In this document: positions 9,063 through 18,573 of the stretch, piece after piece
Layout: the number at the start of each line of letters is the position of its first letter
Position numbering within the stretch: position 1 is the first letter of the stretch
Assembly: GCF_000013445.1 (NCBI RefSeq)
Contig: NC_007796.1
Span: 2,702,936 to 2,766,935 of the forward strand
DNA: 64,000 nucleotides
Direction: 5' to 3'
DNA from: Methanospirillum hungatei JF-1
GTDB taxonomy: Archaea; Halobacteriota; Methanomicrobia; Methanomicrobiales; Methanospirillaceae
Translations under genes and position numbers: made by a program
The notes under the pieces: generated by a model
Seen by the model: the letters and a program-made list of their open reading frames with translations, nothing else
Database searches by the model: none
Told to the model about the DNA's origin: nothing

Positions 9063-11888
9063 ATGAAAAAAATAGTGTATATGCTCGCCCTGTTTCTGGT
9101 GCTGACATTTGCGGCATCAGGTATCGTGTCAGGAGCAGGAGAGCAGACTAGTAAAGCAGGAGCTGGAGAGGCCATCTGTGATGGTCCTGGTGGTGCCTGC
9201 ATTATTGCTGATTTTATCGGGAGCCCTACAGACGGGGTCGCTCCACTTCGTGTTCAGTTCCTTGATTCATCGACCGGGTATCCGACGATGTGGAACTGGG
9301 ACTTTGGAGACGGAAATGTTGCATCCGGAACTGCAAATCCGGTCCATATTTACAGTGAGCCCGGGATTTATACCGTCAGTCTGACGGCGACCAGTATTAC
9401 CGGTGCTACGAGTACCAAAGTCAGGCAGCGGTATATCATTGTCAGGGATAAATATCCGCTTGAGGCAGATTTCCTGGCAAATCCAACCTATGGGAAAGCG
9501 CCACTTCATGTTCAGTTTACCGACTGTTCCAAAGGTGCTGTTGAAGAGTGGAGATGGGACTTTGGAGACGGGGGTACTGCATATGAGCAGAATCCAAGTC
9601 ATATCTATCAACGGCCTGGCAAATACACCGTTACACTGACGGTGAGCAGCCCGACTGCAGGGACAAGTACCAAGGTGAAGGAGAAGTACATCATCGTTGA
9701 GCCTTCCTGTATCATAGAGGCCAGGTTCAGAGCTGATCCAACGTCCGGTTCTGCTCCGCTCACGGTGAAGTTTACAGATCTCTCAGTTGGAGGACCAACC
9801 ATGTGGGCATGGGACTTTGGGGATGGAACCACCGACATGGTTGCAAACCCGACCCATGTGTATAAGAACCCCGGAATATACCAGGTTCGTCTTACCGCTT
9901 CAAGCCAGACCTGTGAACCAGGAGTCAGTGAAACGACCATTAAGGTGAATCCGCCGCAGATTAAGGCAGACTTCTCTGCAAACCCACGGTCTGGTGAAGC
10001 TCCGCTGACAGTTCAGTTCACTGATCTCTCGACCGGGAACCCGACCATGTGGAACTGGGACTTTGGGGATGGCACAATCATACCAGCCAGTGAAGACGAG
10101 GAAGTGGCCTGTGAAGGGGGAAGATGTCCGCCGCCGAACACGCTTCAGAACCCACGGCATACCTACCTGGTACCCGGAACATATGCCGTGACACTGACCG
10201 CTTCAAACCAGTACAGTTCTGATACGGTCACAAAGACCCAGTTTGTCACGGTCACACCACGGGCAATCAAGGCAGACTTCTCTGCAGACCCACGGTCTGG
10301 AGATGCACCATTGACAGTCCGGTTCACCGATCTCTCAACCGGGAACCCGACCATGTGGGCATGGGACTTTGGAGACGGGGCAACAGACATGGTTGCAAAC
10401 CCGACCCATGTGTACACAACACCGGGAACCTACTCGGTAACGCTCACCGCGTCGAACCAGTATACGTCCGACACCGTGTGCAAGACACAGTGGGTTACCG
10501 TCAGGGATGTGTCAATCAATGCTGACTTTGTCGGTAATCCGACCAGCGGCTATGCACCTCTGACCGTTCAGTTCACCGATCTTTCAACCGGAAACCCGAC
10601 CAAGTGGCTCTGGGACTTCGGGGATGGGGGAATTATTCCGGCAAGTGAAGATGAGGAAGTAACTTGTGAAGGAGGAAGGTGTCCGCCGCCAAACACCCTG
10701 CAGAATCCACGGCACACCTACCGGCTCCCCGGCACGTATACCGTTACACTGACGGTATCAAACCAGTATGGCACCTCTGACACAGAGGTAAAGCAGGCAT
10801 ACATCACGGTCACCGCAAATGCAATCGTTGCAGACTTTGATGGAACCCCACGATCAGGATGTGCCCCGCTTACCGTCCAGTTCACCGACAAGTCATCAGA
10901 TTCACCAACCATGTGGAATTGGGACTTCGGAGACGGAGGCATCATTCCAGCCAGTACAGAAGAGAATGTAACCTGCGAAGGAGGAGCATGTCCGCCGCCA
11001 AACACCCTGCAGAACCCGAGACATACCTACACCGTTCCAGGAACCTACACCGTCACCCTGACCGCTTCAAACCAGTATGGAGCAACTGGTACGGTCACAA
11101 AACAGGCATTTATCACGGTGGAGAGTTGTCCGGCAATCAAGGCAGACTTTGATGGAGTACCACGGTCTGGTGAGGCCCCGCTCTCGGTCAGCTTTACCGA
11201 TCGCTCGAGCGGAAACCCGACCATGTGGGCATGGGACTTTGGAGACGGGGCAACGGACATGATTGCAAATCCTGTCCATACCTATACCAGGGAAGGAAAG
11301 TACACCGTCACCCTGACCGCATCCAGCACATATGGATCTGACACGATCTCAAAATCTGAGTTCATCACCGTGAACACTCCCTATGATGATCTCATCCCGG
11401 TATCGGGTGGTTGGAACTTCATATCAGTGCCGAAGAAACTGGCACCCGGATTTGACACAGCATCGATCTTCAAGGTCATTGACTCAGGCGGGCACAGTAT
11501 GTTCCAGTATGACACCGGAAAGCATCTGTGGCACACCCTTGATCCGTCCAGCCCGATAAAACCGCTGGAGGGGTTCTGGATCTACTCTAAGGGGACCTCG
11601 TCTGTTCCGATCAGATATGACACAAACCCGGTCCAGACTCCGCCGACTGCATACCTGAAGAAGGGATGGAATGGTATCGGGTTTACCGGAACAACACCAA
11701 TAGAAGCAAAGTTCACACTCCTTTCCGTGCAGGATAAGTGGGTGAACTGTGCAGGCTTTAATGCCCAAGCCCAGCAGTATGACCCGATGATCATCAAGGG
11801 AAGCAATGATGCAACCCTGATGTATCCGTTCCGCGGGTATTGGTTATACATGACCGCAGACGGAGTCCTTGCAGCAAACGCTGCATAA
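9063..11888 (+). CDS. Secreted protein with eight tandem PKD domains and GWN C-terminal module
   Basis: About 941 aa. The ATG at 9063 (MKKIVYMLALF) sits just after a G-rich GGTGGTGGGAA Shine-Dalgarno and begins a clean signal peptide (VLTFAASGIVSGA); a GTG at 9021 is an unlikely alternative. Eight PKD domains follow (each with WxWDFGDG and a GTYTVTLTASN-type end, about residues 46-771), then the same C-terminal module as the two proteins before it. Three PKD domains (numbers 4, 6 and 7) carry a nearly identical insert CEGGRCPPPNTLQNP right after the DFGDG turn. There is no propeller. PKD chains usually form extended rods for adhesion or envelope contacts, so a stalk-like surface role is inferred. 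Confidence 0.85.
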   Translation: MKKIVYMLALFLVLTFAASGIVSGAGEQTSKAGAGEAICDGPGGACIIADFIGSPTDGVAPLRVQFLDSSTGYPTMWNWDFGDGNVASGTANPVHIYSEPGIYTVSLTATSITGATSTKVRQRYIIVRDKYPLEADFLANPTYGKAPLHVQFTDCSKGAVEEWRWDFGDGGTAYEQNPSHIYQRPGKYTVTLTVSSPTAGTSTKVKEKYIIVEPSCIIEARFRADPTSGSAPLTVKFTDLSVGGPTMWAWDFGDGTTDMVANPTHVYKNPGIYQVRLTASSQTCEPGVSETTIKVNPPQIKADFSANPRSGEAPLTVQFTDLSTGNPTMWNWDFGDGTIIPASEDEEVACEGGRCPPPNTLQNPRHTYLVPGTYAVTLTASNQYSSDTVTKTQFVTVTPRAIKADFSADPRSGDAPLTVRFTDLSTGNPTMWAWDFGDGATDMVANPTHVYTTPGTYSVTLTASNQYTSDTVCKTQWVTVRDVSINADFVGNPTSGYAPLTVQFTDLSTGNPTKWLWDFGDGGIIPASEDEEVTCEGGRCPPPNTLQNPRHTYRLPGTYTVTLTVSNQYGTSDTEVKQAYITVTANAIVADFDGTPRSGCAPLTVQFTDKSSDSPTMWNWDFGDGGIIPASTEENVTCEGGACPPPNTLQNPRHTYTVPGTYTVTLTASNQYGATGTVTKQAFITVESCPAIKADFDGVPRSGEAPLSVSFTDRSSGNPTMWAWDFGDGATDMIANPVHTYTREGKYTVTLTASSTYGSDTISKSEFITVNTPYDDLIPVSGGWNFISVPKKLAPGFDTASIFKVIDSGGHSMFQYDTGKHLWHTLDPSSPIKPLEGFWIYSKGTSSVPIRYDTNPVQTPPTAYLKKGWNGIGFTGTTPIEAKFTLLSVQDKWVNCAGFNAQAQQYDPMIIKGSNDATLMYPFRGYWLYMTADGVLAANAA

Positions 11889-11895
11889 AAATTTT

Positions 11896-13095
11896 TTATA
11901 AGAGTCGTTCCTGCCTTGTAAACGGTTTGATATTCAGAACTGATCTGGCTGCATCTGATACGACATCTGTCAGACCCTTTGGTGCATACACACCAAGCCG
12001 CCATTGACTTCTTCTTGTCTCGTTGAGAGTGGTGACGAGGGGCGATACCTCTTCCAGCCGGCAGAGGGAATGCTTGTCCTGAACCTGAACCTCCATCCAG
12101 ATATCACGGGGAAATGCAGGAATATCAACCATCACCTGTTCAGGAGTAATACCAGCCTCATCCGCTATCTTTTCAGCGAGTTTGCGCTCACGAAGGAATG
12201 ATTCAGAAGTAATCAGGTGAACCTCCCTGACATCATCTTTTCCGACATACAATGCCCGTTTAAAGAGCCGGCGTTCATAGAGGTTTTGTGCAAGCCCTGA
12301 AACGGACGGATTGTCTGCATGAAGGAGATGCTGCATACAGGCTGCATCATCTGCCATCAGGAGAGAACGGAGAAGAGACGGATCATCTTTGATGTATTCA
12401 TACACCGCCAGGGAGAACATCTTCTCTGCAATCCGACTGACATGGTGATAATACACCGCAGGTCGCATCAAAGTTCGTGCAATCAGCAGTGATTCTGCGG
12501 CCTGGACCCCTGACATATCAAGGACAATTCCAGTCTCACAAAGCCGCATCGCCCTGATAAGCCGCATGGCATCAACCGTTCCGTACGGCACCCCGGTGTA
12601 ATGGGCATCGCGGAGGAGGTAGTCCATCCGGTCAACATCCAGATCTCCATGAATGATTCCTGAACACTGGGATCTGCCGTTGATGAGCTGATAGATGATC
12701 TCCGGATCAAGCCCGGCCTCATATATTCGCTCTCCAAGAATTCCGGTTTTCAGCTGGTCAGATATGTCGGTATGTCTCTTTTTCAGGATCTCCTCTGAAA
12801 GACCTTCTATTGCATGGGAGAACGGACCATGACCGATGTCATGAAGAAGGCCTGCAACCGTGATGTGGGCATGATCCTCACGGGGGAGAGCGAGCCGGGT
12901 TCCCAGGGAATGGGCCAGGTGCATGGTCCCCAGCGAGTGCTCAAACCGGGTATGATGTGCGCCAGGATAGACGAGAAATGAGAAGCCTAGTTGTCTGATA
13001 TATCGGAGACGCTGGACCTGTGGCGTATCCAGAAGAGGAAGAAATGATGAATCCACCTGGATATACCCATGGACCGGATCCTTAATCGATTTCAT
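11896..13095 (-). CDS. HD-domain phosphohydrolase (SAMHD1/dNTPase-like superfamily)
   Basis: A 399-aa cytosolic protein of the HD hydrolase superfamily. The N-terminal KDPVHGYI, the metal-binding FEHSLG (His53), LLHDIGHGPFSH (His85-Asp86) and GDLDVDRMDYL (about 150-160) form the expected HD metal site. Relatives include dNTP triphosphohydrolases, but many archaeal members are uncharacterised, so the substrate is open. It converges with the PKD gene (7 nt apart) and diverges from cofD with 45 nt between the starts. Confidence 0.85.
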   Translation of the reverse strand: MKSIKDPVHGYIQVDSSFLPLLDTPQVQRLRYIRQLGFSFLVYPGAHHTRFEHSLGTMHLAHSLGTRLALPREDHAHITVAGLLHDIGHGPFSHAIEGLSEEILKKRHTDISDQLKTGILGERIYEAGLDPEIIYQLINGRSQCSGIIHGDLDVDRMDYLLRDAHYTGVPYGTVDAMRLIRAMRLCETGIVLDMSGVQAAESLLIARTLMRPAVYYHHVSRIAEKMFSLAVYEYIKDDPSLLRSLLMADDAACMQHLLHADNPSVSGLAQNLYERRLFKRALYVGKDDVREVHLITSESFLRERKLAEKIADEAGITPEQVMVDIPAFPRDIWMEVQVQDKHSLCRLEEVSPLVTTLNETRRSQWRLGVYAPKGLTDVVSDAARSVLNIKPFTRQERLL

Positions 13096-13140
13096 TCGGT
13101 CCCCACATGAGTTATGATCGGGCAGGTAACATAGAAAAGG

Positions 13141-14034
13141 ATGATCACCTTCCTGTCCGGTGGAACCGGCACACCCAAACTCCTCGAGGGCGCCCGGAAT
13201 ATGCTTCCGGATTCAGATATATCAGTTATCGTTAATACGGGAGAGGATATCTGGTATCAGGGCGGACACATCTCTCCTGATGTTGATACCGTGATGTATC
13301 TCTTTGCCGGTCTGCTTAATACCGATACCTGGTGGGGCGTTCGGGGAGATAGTTTCCTGACACATGACGTCTTGAAGACTCTGCTTCCGGCTTCGTACAT
13401 GTCCATAGGGGATAAGGACCGGGCAGTTCATATCGCGAGGGCTGAGTGGCTGAAAAAGGGTATGACACTGACCCGGGTTACACAGCAATTGTGCTCGCAT
13501 TTCGGGGTATCAACGACTATTCTCCCGATGTCAGACTCGCCCTACACCACCTATGTGCGGACTGCGAAGGGAGACATCCATTTCCAGGAGTACTGGGTCA
13601 GATACCGGGGCAACACTGATATATGTGCAGTTCTTCATGTCCCCGATGAGCAGCCACCGGCAACACCGGAGGTCATAGATGCTATCAGGAAGGCTGAAGT
13701 AGTTATCATCGGCCCCAGTAACCCAGTGACAAGTATCCTGCCTATCCTCTCCTGTACCGGAGTGAGGGAAGAGCTTGCACAGAAGAAAGTAATAGCAATC
13801 AGCCCTTTTATCGGAGAAGGCCCGGTTTCAGGACCGGCTGCCCAGCTCATGAAGACGATGAAATACCCGGCTGATTCCACGGGAGTCAGGGCACTATATG
13901 CGGATCTTGTCGATGTCTTCATACAGGACGAGCGGGATACTGCCCAGGTTCCGGGTTCTGTCCGGTTGGATACCCTCATGAAGACCCCTGCTATTGCAGA
14001 ACGTCTCATGAGGGAGATCCTTACCCGATTATGA
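13141..14034 (+). CDS. cofD: 2-phospho-L-lactate transferase CofD
   Basis: A 297-aa protein that opens with FLSGGTGTPKLLEGAR and continues with NTGEDIWYQGGHISPD, both typical of CofD. It transfers the phospholactyl group from the activated GDP or PP-guanosine intermediate to Fo, giving F420-0, a step in making the methanogen electron carrier F420. Length is normal. It is divergent from the HD hydrolase gene, and its last 6 nt overlap the convergent small secreted-protein gene. Confidence 0.96.
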   Translation: MITFLSGGTGTPKLLEGARNMLPDSDISVIVNTGEDIWYQGGHISPDVDTVMYLFAGLLNTDTWWGVRGDSFLTHDVLKTLLPASYMSIGDKDRAVHIARAEWLKKGMTLTRVTQQLCSHFGVSTTILPMSDSPYTTYVRTAKGDIHFQEYWVRYRGNTDICAVLHVPDEQPPATPEVIDAIRKAEVVIIGPSNPVTSILPILSCTGVREELAQKKVIAISPFIGEGPVSGPAAQLMKTMKYPADSTGVRALYADLVDVFIQDERDTAQVPGSVRLDTLMKTPAIAERLMREILTRL

Positions 14035-14277
14035 CAACGATATTCCAAAGAGCGACATAAACAGGGCAAGTAAGAAGCTGAGAATGCCGGAGATAACTTC
14101 CTCATTCAGGAGGCTGCTTAGATCAAACGAACCCGAATTCATGCCAGAGAACAGCTGATTCAGGTCCTCACCGGAAAAATCACTCGCACTGTTCCCTGTC
14201 TCTTCTGCCGCTGACAGGGATACTCCCAGCAGAACAAAACAGATTAAAACCGCCGTTAAACTGCGTATGAACCTCAT
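14029..14277 (-). CDS. Small membrane or secreted protein of unknown function
   Basis: About 82 aa from ATG 14277 (MRFIRSLTAV); an ATG at 14283 would add two residues. An N-terminal signal-like segment ending in SLSAAEE is followed by a Ser/Asn/Asp-rich stretch and a hydrophobic C-terminal helix (ISGILSFLLALFMSLFGISL), so it could be a small membrane-anchored envelope protein. It lies about 30 nt downstream of the deaminase gene on the same strand and probably shares its transcript. No Shine-Dalgarno is obvious. I do not recognise a family. Confidence 0.5.
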   Translation of the reverse strand: MRFIRSLTAVLICFVLLGVSLSAAEETGNSASDFSGEDLNQLFSGMNSGSFDLSSLLNEEVISGILSFLLALFMSLFGISLS

Positions 14278-14308
14278 GCACATATGTAGGGATGCTGGCA
14301 TTATTGAG

Positions 14309-15658
14309 TTATGCCATAATTCCTGCACGGTTGAGGAGATCATCAGCACTCTCTCGTGCCCCGGCAATAATCTTCTCTTCATCTGGGATATACCGGTTGT
14401 ACATGAGAATCTTACCCTGACAGATGACCGTATCAACGACACTGCCCTCCGCTGAATAGGCAATATTTGAGACCGGGTTATGCAGGGGTACCATGGACGG
14501 GTGAGAGAGGGATATGAGCACAATATCTGCAGGCATGCCTTCCTGAATCACTCCTCCCTGATAGCCAAGGGCCTTCGCTCCCCAGGAAGTCCCCATGGAG
14601 AGGGCTTCTGCTGCCGGGAGAAGGGTGTCTGAATTCCAGAAGAACTTCTGACAGAGGGCAGCGGTCTTCATCTCTTCGAGCATATCCAGGTTATTATTTG
14701 ATGAGCATCCATCGGTCCCGAGACAGACATTTACCCCCTGGTCTTTGAGCCAGTGATAGGGCATTGCCCGCCCGGTTGCAAGCTTCATATTACTGACCGG
14801 ATTATGGGCAACAGAAACCCTCCGTTCTGCAAGAAGCCTGCAGTCATCTTCCGAGAGCCAGCATCCGTGTGCCGCCACGGTTCGTTCGGTCAGGCATCCG
14901 GTCTTGTCAAGAAGGGCTGCCGGGGTCATACCATAGGATTTCTGACAGTCATCAACCTCCTGTTTTGTCTCTGCAAGGTGGGTATGGATGATTATCTTCT
15001 CCTTTTGGCTGTAGTCGGCACAAACCTCGAGGTGCTGCGGTGGAACGGTATAGGGTGCATGGGGGGCGATGGCAGACGTGATCAGGGACGTATTCAGTGA
15101 CCGTACATGATGAACAAGGTCTTCGGTGGCTTTCAGTTCAGCCTCCATCTTGGCTTCGTCTCCAAAGGTGATGATCCCATGACTGAGTACGGCGCGGATA
15201 CCGGATTCTTGCACCGCCCGGGCCGCATCCTTCATGTAGAAATACATGTCATTAAAGGCGATCGTTCCTGACCGAATCATCTCAAGACAGGCAAGTTTCG
15301 TCCCCCAGTAGACATGTTCGCCGGTAAGGTGGGCTTCCAGTGGCCAGATCTTTTCTGAGAGCCACTGTTGCAGATGCATATCATCGGCATATCCACGAAG
15401 GAGGGTCATGGCAGCATGAGTGTGGGTATTGATAAGACCTGGCATCGCGAGAAATCCTGATCCGTCAAGGATGATATCTGCTTCATTCCTATGATTACGG
15501 GCAATATCAGGGCCGCATGTACGGATTGTACCGGTCTCATCATACCAGATGTCGGACCGCGTTTTATCAGGAAGGAGAACACCGGTGATGAGCGTGGAGC
15601 GACATTTTAAAAATAAATCTTCGTTTTTACAGGGTGAGATATCCTTTGGATCTGCCAT
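14309..15658 (-). CDS. 5'-deoxyadenosine / SAH / MTA deaminase (amidohydrolase)
   Basis: A 449-aa member of the SsnA/MtaD amidohydrolase family. Metal ligands are visible as NTHTHAAM, HTHLAETKQE, AAHGCW and LGTDGCSSNN. In methanogens the enzyme deaminates 5'-deoxyadenosine, S-adenosylhomocysteine and methylthioadenosine, clearing by-products of radical-SAM and methylation chemistry. Length is slightly above the usual 420-435 aa because of a short N-terminal extension (MADPKDISPCKNED). It is upstream of the small membrane protein and divergent from aspS. Confidence 0.92.
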   Translation of the reverse strand: MADPKDISPCKNEDLFLKCRSTLITGVLLPDKTRSDIWYDETGTIRTCGPDIARNHRNEADIILDGSGFLAMPGLINTHTHAAMTLLRGYADDMHLQQWLSEKIWPLEAHLTGEHVYWGTKLACLEMIRSGTIAFNDMYFYMKDAARAVQESGIRAVLSHGIITFGDEAKMEAELKATEDLVHHVRSLNTSLITSAIAPHAPYTVPPQHLEVCADYSQKEKIIIHTHLAETKQEVDDCQKSYGMTPAALLDKTGCLTERTVAAHGCWLSEDDCRLLAERRVSVAHNPVSNMKLATGRAMPYHWLKDQGVNVCLGTDGCSSNNNLDMLEEMKTAALCQKFFWNSDTLLPAAEALSMGTSWGAKALGYQGGVIQEGMPADIVLISLSHPSMVPLHNPVSNIAYSAEGSVVDTVICQGKILMYNRYIPDEEKIIAGARESADDLLNRAGIMA

Positions 15659-15759
15659 GAATTACCCATACTGTCTTCTTGTATCACCAATAAAACCAGA
15701 TGATAGGGTGAGTCCACAAAGAGTTTTGAGCGTTCCCGCTCATTGAGTAAGGGTATAAT

Positions 15760-17052
15760 ATGCGTGTTCCGATCAATACCATTACTCCTGATACGCCCTC
15801 AGCCGAGGTTATCGGATGGGCACATGAGATACGTGACCTTGGAGGTCTTGCTTTTCTCTTAATACGTGACAGAACAGGAATTATCCAGGTAACCGTACCA
15901 AAAAAGAAGGTTGCACCGGAGATTGCTGAAACGATCCGAGCAATATCCCGTGAGTCTGTTGTAAGGGTCACCGGAACGGTCAAACCTGAAGGGAAAGCAC
16001 CGGGCGGCAGAGAGCTCATCCCCGATGCAATCGAGATTGTGAGCCTTTCCGCGACCCCTCTTCCTCTCGATGTGGCGGAAAAAGTGCCGGCAGAACTCGA
16101 CACCCGGCTTGATAACCGGTTTTTGGATGCACGCAGACCACGGGTCAGTGCCATATTTAAAATCCGAAACGCTGTTCAGCATGCAACACGGAACTTTTTC
16201 TTTGAAAACGGGTTTATCGAGATTAATACCTCAAAGATCGTCGCCGCAGCAACTGAAGGGGGAACTGAGCTCTTCCCGATCGCATACTTTGAGAAGGAAG
16301 CTTTCCTGAATCAGAGCCCGCAGCTCTACAAGCAGATGATGATGGCTGCCGGGTTTGAGAAGGTCTATGAGATCGGTCCGATCTTCCGTGCTGAAGAGCA
16401 CAATACAACAAAGCACCTGAATGAGGCGACATCCATCGATATTGAAGTCTCATTCACCGATCATCTCGGGGTCATGCAGACGCTCGAAGATCTGATAAGG
16501 GACATCTACCAGTTTGTTGACAAGACCTGCAGTGATGCCATAGCCGATTTAGGGCTTGATGACTTTGCCGTTCCTGAAAAAGGATTCCCACGTCTTCCCT
16601 ATAGTGAGGCGATCGAGATTGCATCTGCTACATGTGAAGAGGATATCGCGTATGGTGATGATATCGGAACGGCTGCAGAGCGTGCGATTGGTGAAGAGAT
16701 GGGACGCCTGTACTTTATCGTCGACTGGCCATCCTCAATCAGACCCTATTATGCCATGCCGTACGAGAACGATCCCGAGATCTGTAAGGCCTTTGATATG
16801 ATGCACCCCAGGATGGAACTCTCATCCGGTGCCCAGCGGGTCCACCAGCATGACCTTCTGGTAGAGCAGATAGCGAAGAAAGGATTAAATCCTGAGAACT
16901 TTGAGTTCTATCTTAACCCATTCAGGTTTGGTATGCCGCCCCATGCGGGCTGGGGACTTGGTGCCGAGCGTCTCGTAACGACCATGCTCGGTCTTCCAAA
17001 TGTCCGTGAAGCAGTCCTCTTCCCCCGTGACAGACACCGGGTTGTTCCCTGA
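15760..17052 (+). CDS. aspS: Aspartyl-tRNA synthetase (archaeal type)
   Basis: A 430-aa class II synthetase: N-terminal OB-fold anticodon-binding domain ([19 protein letters not shown]), motif 2 around [14 protein letters not shown] and motif 3 GWGLGAERL. Its short length and the lack of a bacterial insertion domain fit the archaeal AspS subgroup, which is often non-discriminating and also charges tRNA-Asn; the specificity cannot be settled here. A methionine synthase gene follows after 2 nt, so they form an operon. Confidence 0.95.
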   Translation: MRVPINTITPDTPSAEVIGWAHEIRDLGGLAFLLIRDRTGIIQVTVPKKKVAPEIAETIRAISRESVVRVTGTVKPEGKAPGGRELIPDAIEIVSLSATPLPLDVAEKVPAELDTRLDNRFLDARRPRVSAIFKIRNAVQHATRNFFFENGFIEINTSKIVAAATEGGTELFPIAYFEKEAFLNQSPQLYKQMMMAAGFEKVYEIGPIFRAEEHNTTKHLNEATSIDIEVSFTDHLGVMQTLEDLIRDIYQFVDKTCSDAIADLGLDDFAVPEKGFPRLPYSEAIEIASATCEEDIAYGDDIGTAAERAIGEEMGRLYFIVDWPSSIRPYYAMPYENDPEICKAFDMMHPRMELSSGAQRVHQHDLLVEQIAKKGLNPENFEFYLNPFRFGMPPHAGWGLGAERLVTTMLGLPNVREAVLFPRDRHRVVP

Positions 17053-17054
17053 TC

Positions 17055-17966
17055 ATGCAGTCATTCATCCCAGACACCATCCTTCCGACAACCGTCGTCG
17101 GCAGCTATCCGTCACAGCCAAAGCGAACACTGAGAAGCTTGTTTGATCCCTACCACGGAGCGGTAGAGGAGGCGGTATCCCTTCAGAAAAAGGCAGGCAT
17201 TACCATCATATCAGACGGTCAGGTGCGGGGTGACATAATCGGGGCATTTGCCTCAAAACTCCCGGGGATCCGGGGAGGCGACGTCATCGGCCGGGTGATG
17301 CCCCCTGATCAGGCAATAACCATAAAAGATACGGCATACGCAGTCAGGCAGCATCCATACGTGAAAGCAATCATTACCGGTCCGTCCACACTTGCATACG
17401 GATTGCATCTTGGAACACCTCTATACCGGAACCGGAATGAACTGGTCCCGGATATTGCATCTTCCCTTGTGGTGGAGGCTCAGGGCCTTGCAAAGACCGG
17501 GGCGGTTATGCTGCAGATTGATGAACCAATCCTCTCGACCGGGGCAGCTGACATGGATGTTGCGAAAAAGGCAATTAGTACCATCGCAAAGGCAGTTTCA
17601 ATCCCGGTCTGTCTGCATGCCTGTGGAAACATTGCACATATCATCGATGACCTGCTGGCAATGCCCATTCAGATCCTTGATTTTGAAGGGAGTGTAAATG
17701 CAGAAAACCTGGCCTCATTATCCGGGAAGGATTTAAAAGACCGGTACATCGGGTATGGAATCGTGGATTCGTCCTCCCCTGTACTTGATTCGGCTGATGA
17801 TGTCAAGAGGCGGCTTTGGAAGGGAATAGATATCCTTGGGGCTGAACGGATCCTTCCTGACCCGGATTGTGGTCTTCGGATGCACACTCCGGAGAGTGCA
17901 TACGCTAAACTGACCAGGCTTACCGGGGTCGTTTCTGAAGTACGGCAGGAAATTGGGAATTTGTGA
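17055..17966 (+). CDS. Core MetE-type methionine synthase
   Basis: A 303-aa protein equal to the C-terminal catalytic barrel of cobalamin-independent methionine synthase, without the N-terminal half. Zinc and homocysteine ligands are present: His188 and Cys190 in LHACGN, Glu211 in FEGSV and Cys272 in DPDCGL. Archaeal core-MetE enzymes take the methyl group from a methylcorrinoid rather than from methyltetrahydrofolate polyglutamate, so the donor here is probably a corrinoid or corrinoid protein (inference). It starts 2 nt after aspS and is clearly co-transcribed. Confidence 0.88.
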   Translation: MQSFIPDTILPTTVVGSYPSQPKRTLRSLFDPYHGAVEEAVSLQKKAGITIISDGQVRGDIIGAFASKLPGIRGGDVIGRVMPPDQAITIKDTAYAVRQHPYVKAIITGPSTLAYGLHLGTPLYRNRNELVPDIASSLVVEAQGLAKTGAVMLQIDEPILSTGAADMDVAKKAISTIAKAVSIPVCLHACGNIAHIIDDLLAMPIQILDFEGSVNAENLASLSGKDLKDRYIGYGIVDSSSPVLDSADDVKRRLWKGIDILGAERILPDPDCGLRMHTPESAYAKLTRLTGVVSEVRQEIGNL

Positions 17967-18008
17967 AAACAATGATTGCGTCTGAACACACATCTGATAG
18001 GTAACCTG

Positions 18009-18566
18009 ATGACGCCTGGCATTCCTTCATTGAACGGAAAAGAGCTGTTGGCAGCAGTGCTGTTCATTGCATCGGTCTTTATCCTTGGCCTGAAGCTGAT
18101 GAACCCGACTCCGCTCGTAATCTGGTATACCGGTGAGGATTATATCATCCAGACCGAACGGATTGGGGATATATATTCGGCAACTGATGTTATCGTGCTC
18201 ATTGTCTCGTCCCTGATAATTTGTGGAAGCGGGCTTTATCTTCTGCTCTATGAACAGATCCATCCCATTCCGGCACTCCAAGCACAGGGAGCGCCACCCC
18301 TGCCATATCAGGAAGCGCCTTTACCATTCTCACCATTGGAAGATAGAAAACGAAAATGGGAGACGGTTCTTCCCACACTCAAAGAGGATCAGCAGCTCAT
18401 CTATCAGACCATCCTTGATGCAGACGGGATTATCCCCCAGAGTGATATCGTTGAAAAGACCGGGCTTTCAAAATCCAATGTCAGCCGGTCTCTTGATATG
18501 CTCGAGAGTATGGGGCTGATTGAGAAGAGAAGGAGAGGGATGGGAAACCTCATTCTGCTGAAATGA
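18009..18566 (+). CDS. Membrane-anchored winged-helix transcriptional regulator
   Basis: About 185 aa from ATG 18009, preceded by AGGTAACCTG; an upstream TTG at 17976 is less likely. Two hydrophobic segments near residues 16-35 and 60-80 flank a short extracytoplasmic stretch, followed by a Pro-rich linker and a C-terminal winged helix (QLIYQTILDADGIIPQSDIV, then TGLSKSNVSRSLDMLESMGL). The arrangement suggests a membrane-held DNA-binding regulator that senses a membrane or outside signal. The signal and target genes are unknown; the next gene, 7 nt downstream, may be its partner. Confidence 0.75.
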   Translation: MTPGIPSLNGKELLAAVLFIASVFILGLKLMNPTPLVIWYTGEDYIIQTERIGDIYSATDVIVLIVSSLIICGSGLYLLLYEQIHPIPALQAQGAPPLPYQEAPLPFSPLEDRKRKWETVLPTLKEDQQLIYQTILDADGIIPQSDIVEKTGLSKSNVSRSLDMLESMGLIEKRRRGMGNLILLK

Positions 18567-18573
18567 GGAGAAT

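Noticed and set aside
9960-11380. Strong DNA-level repeats suggesting a mobile element or tandem repeat array
   Set aside because: The repeats follow the reading frame and encode PKD domains; they are coding repeats.
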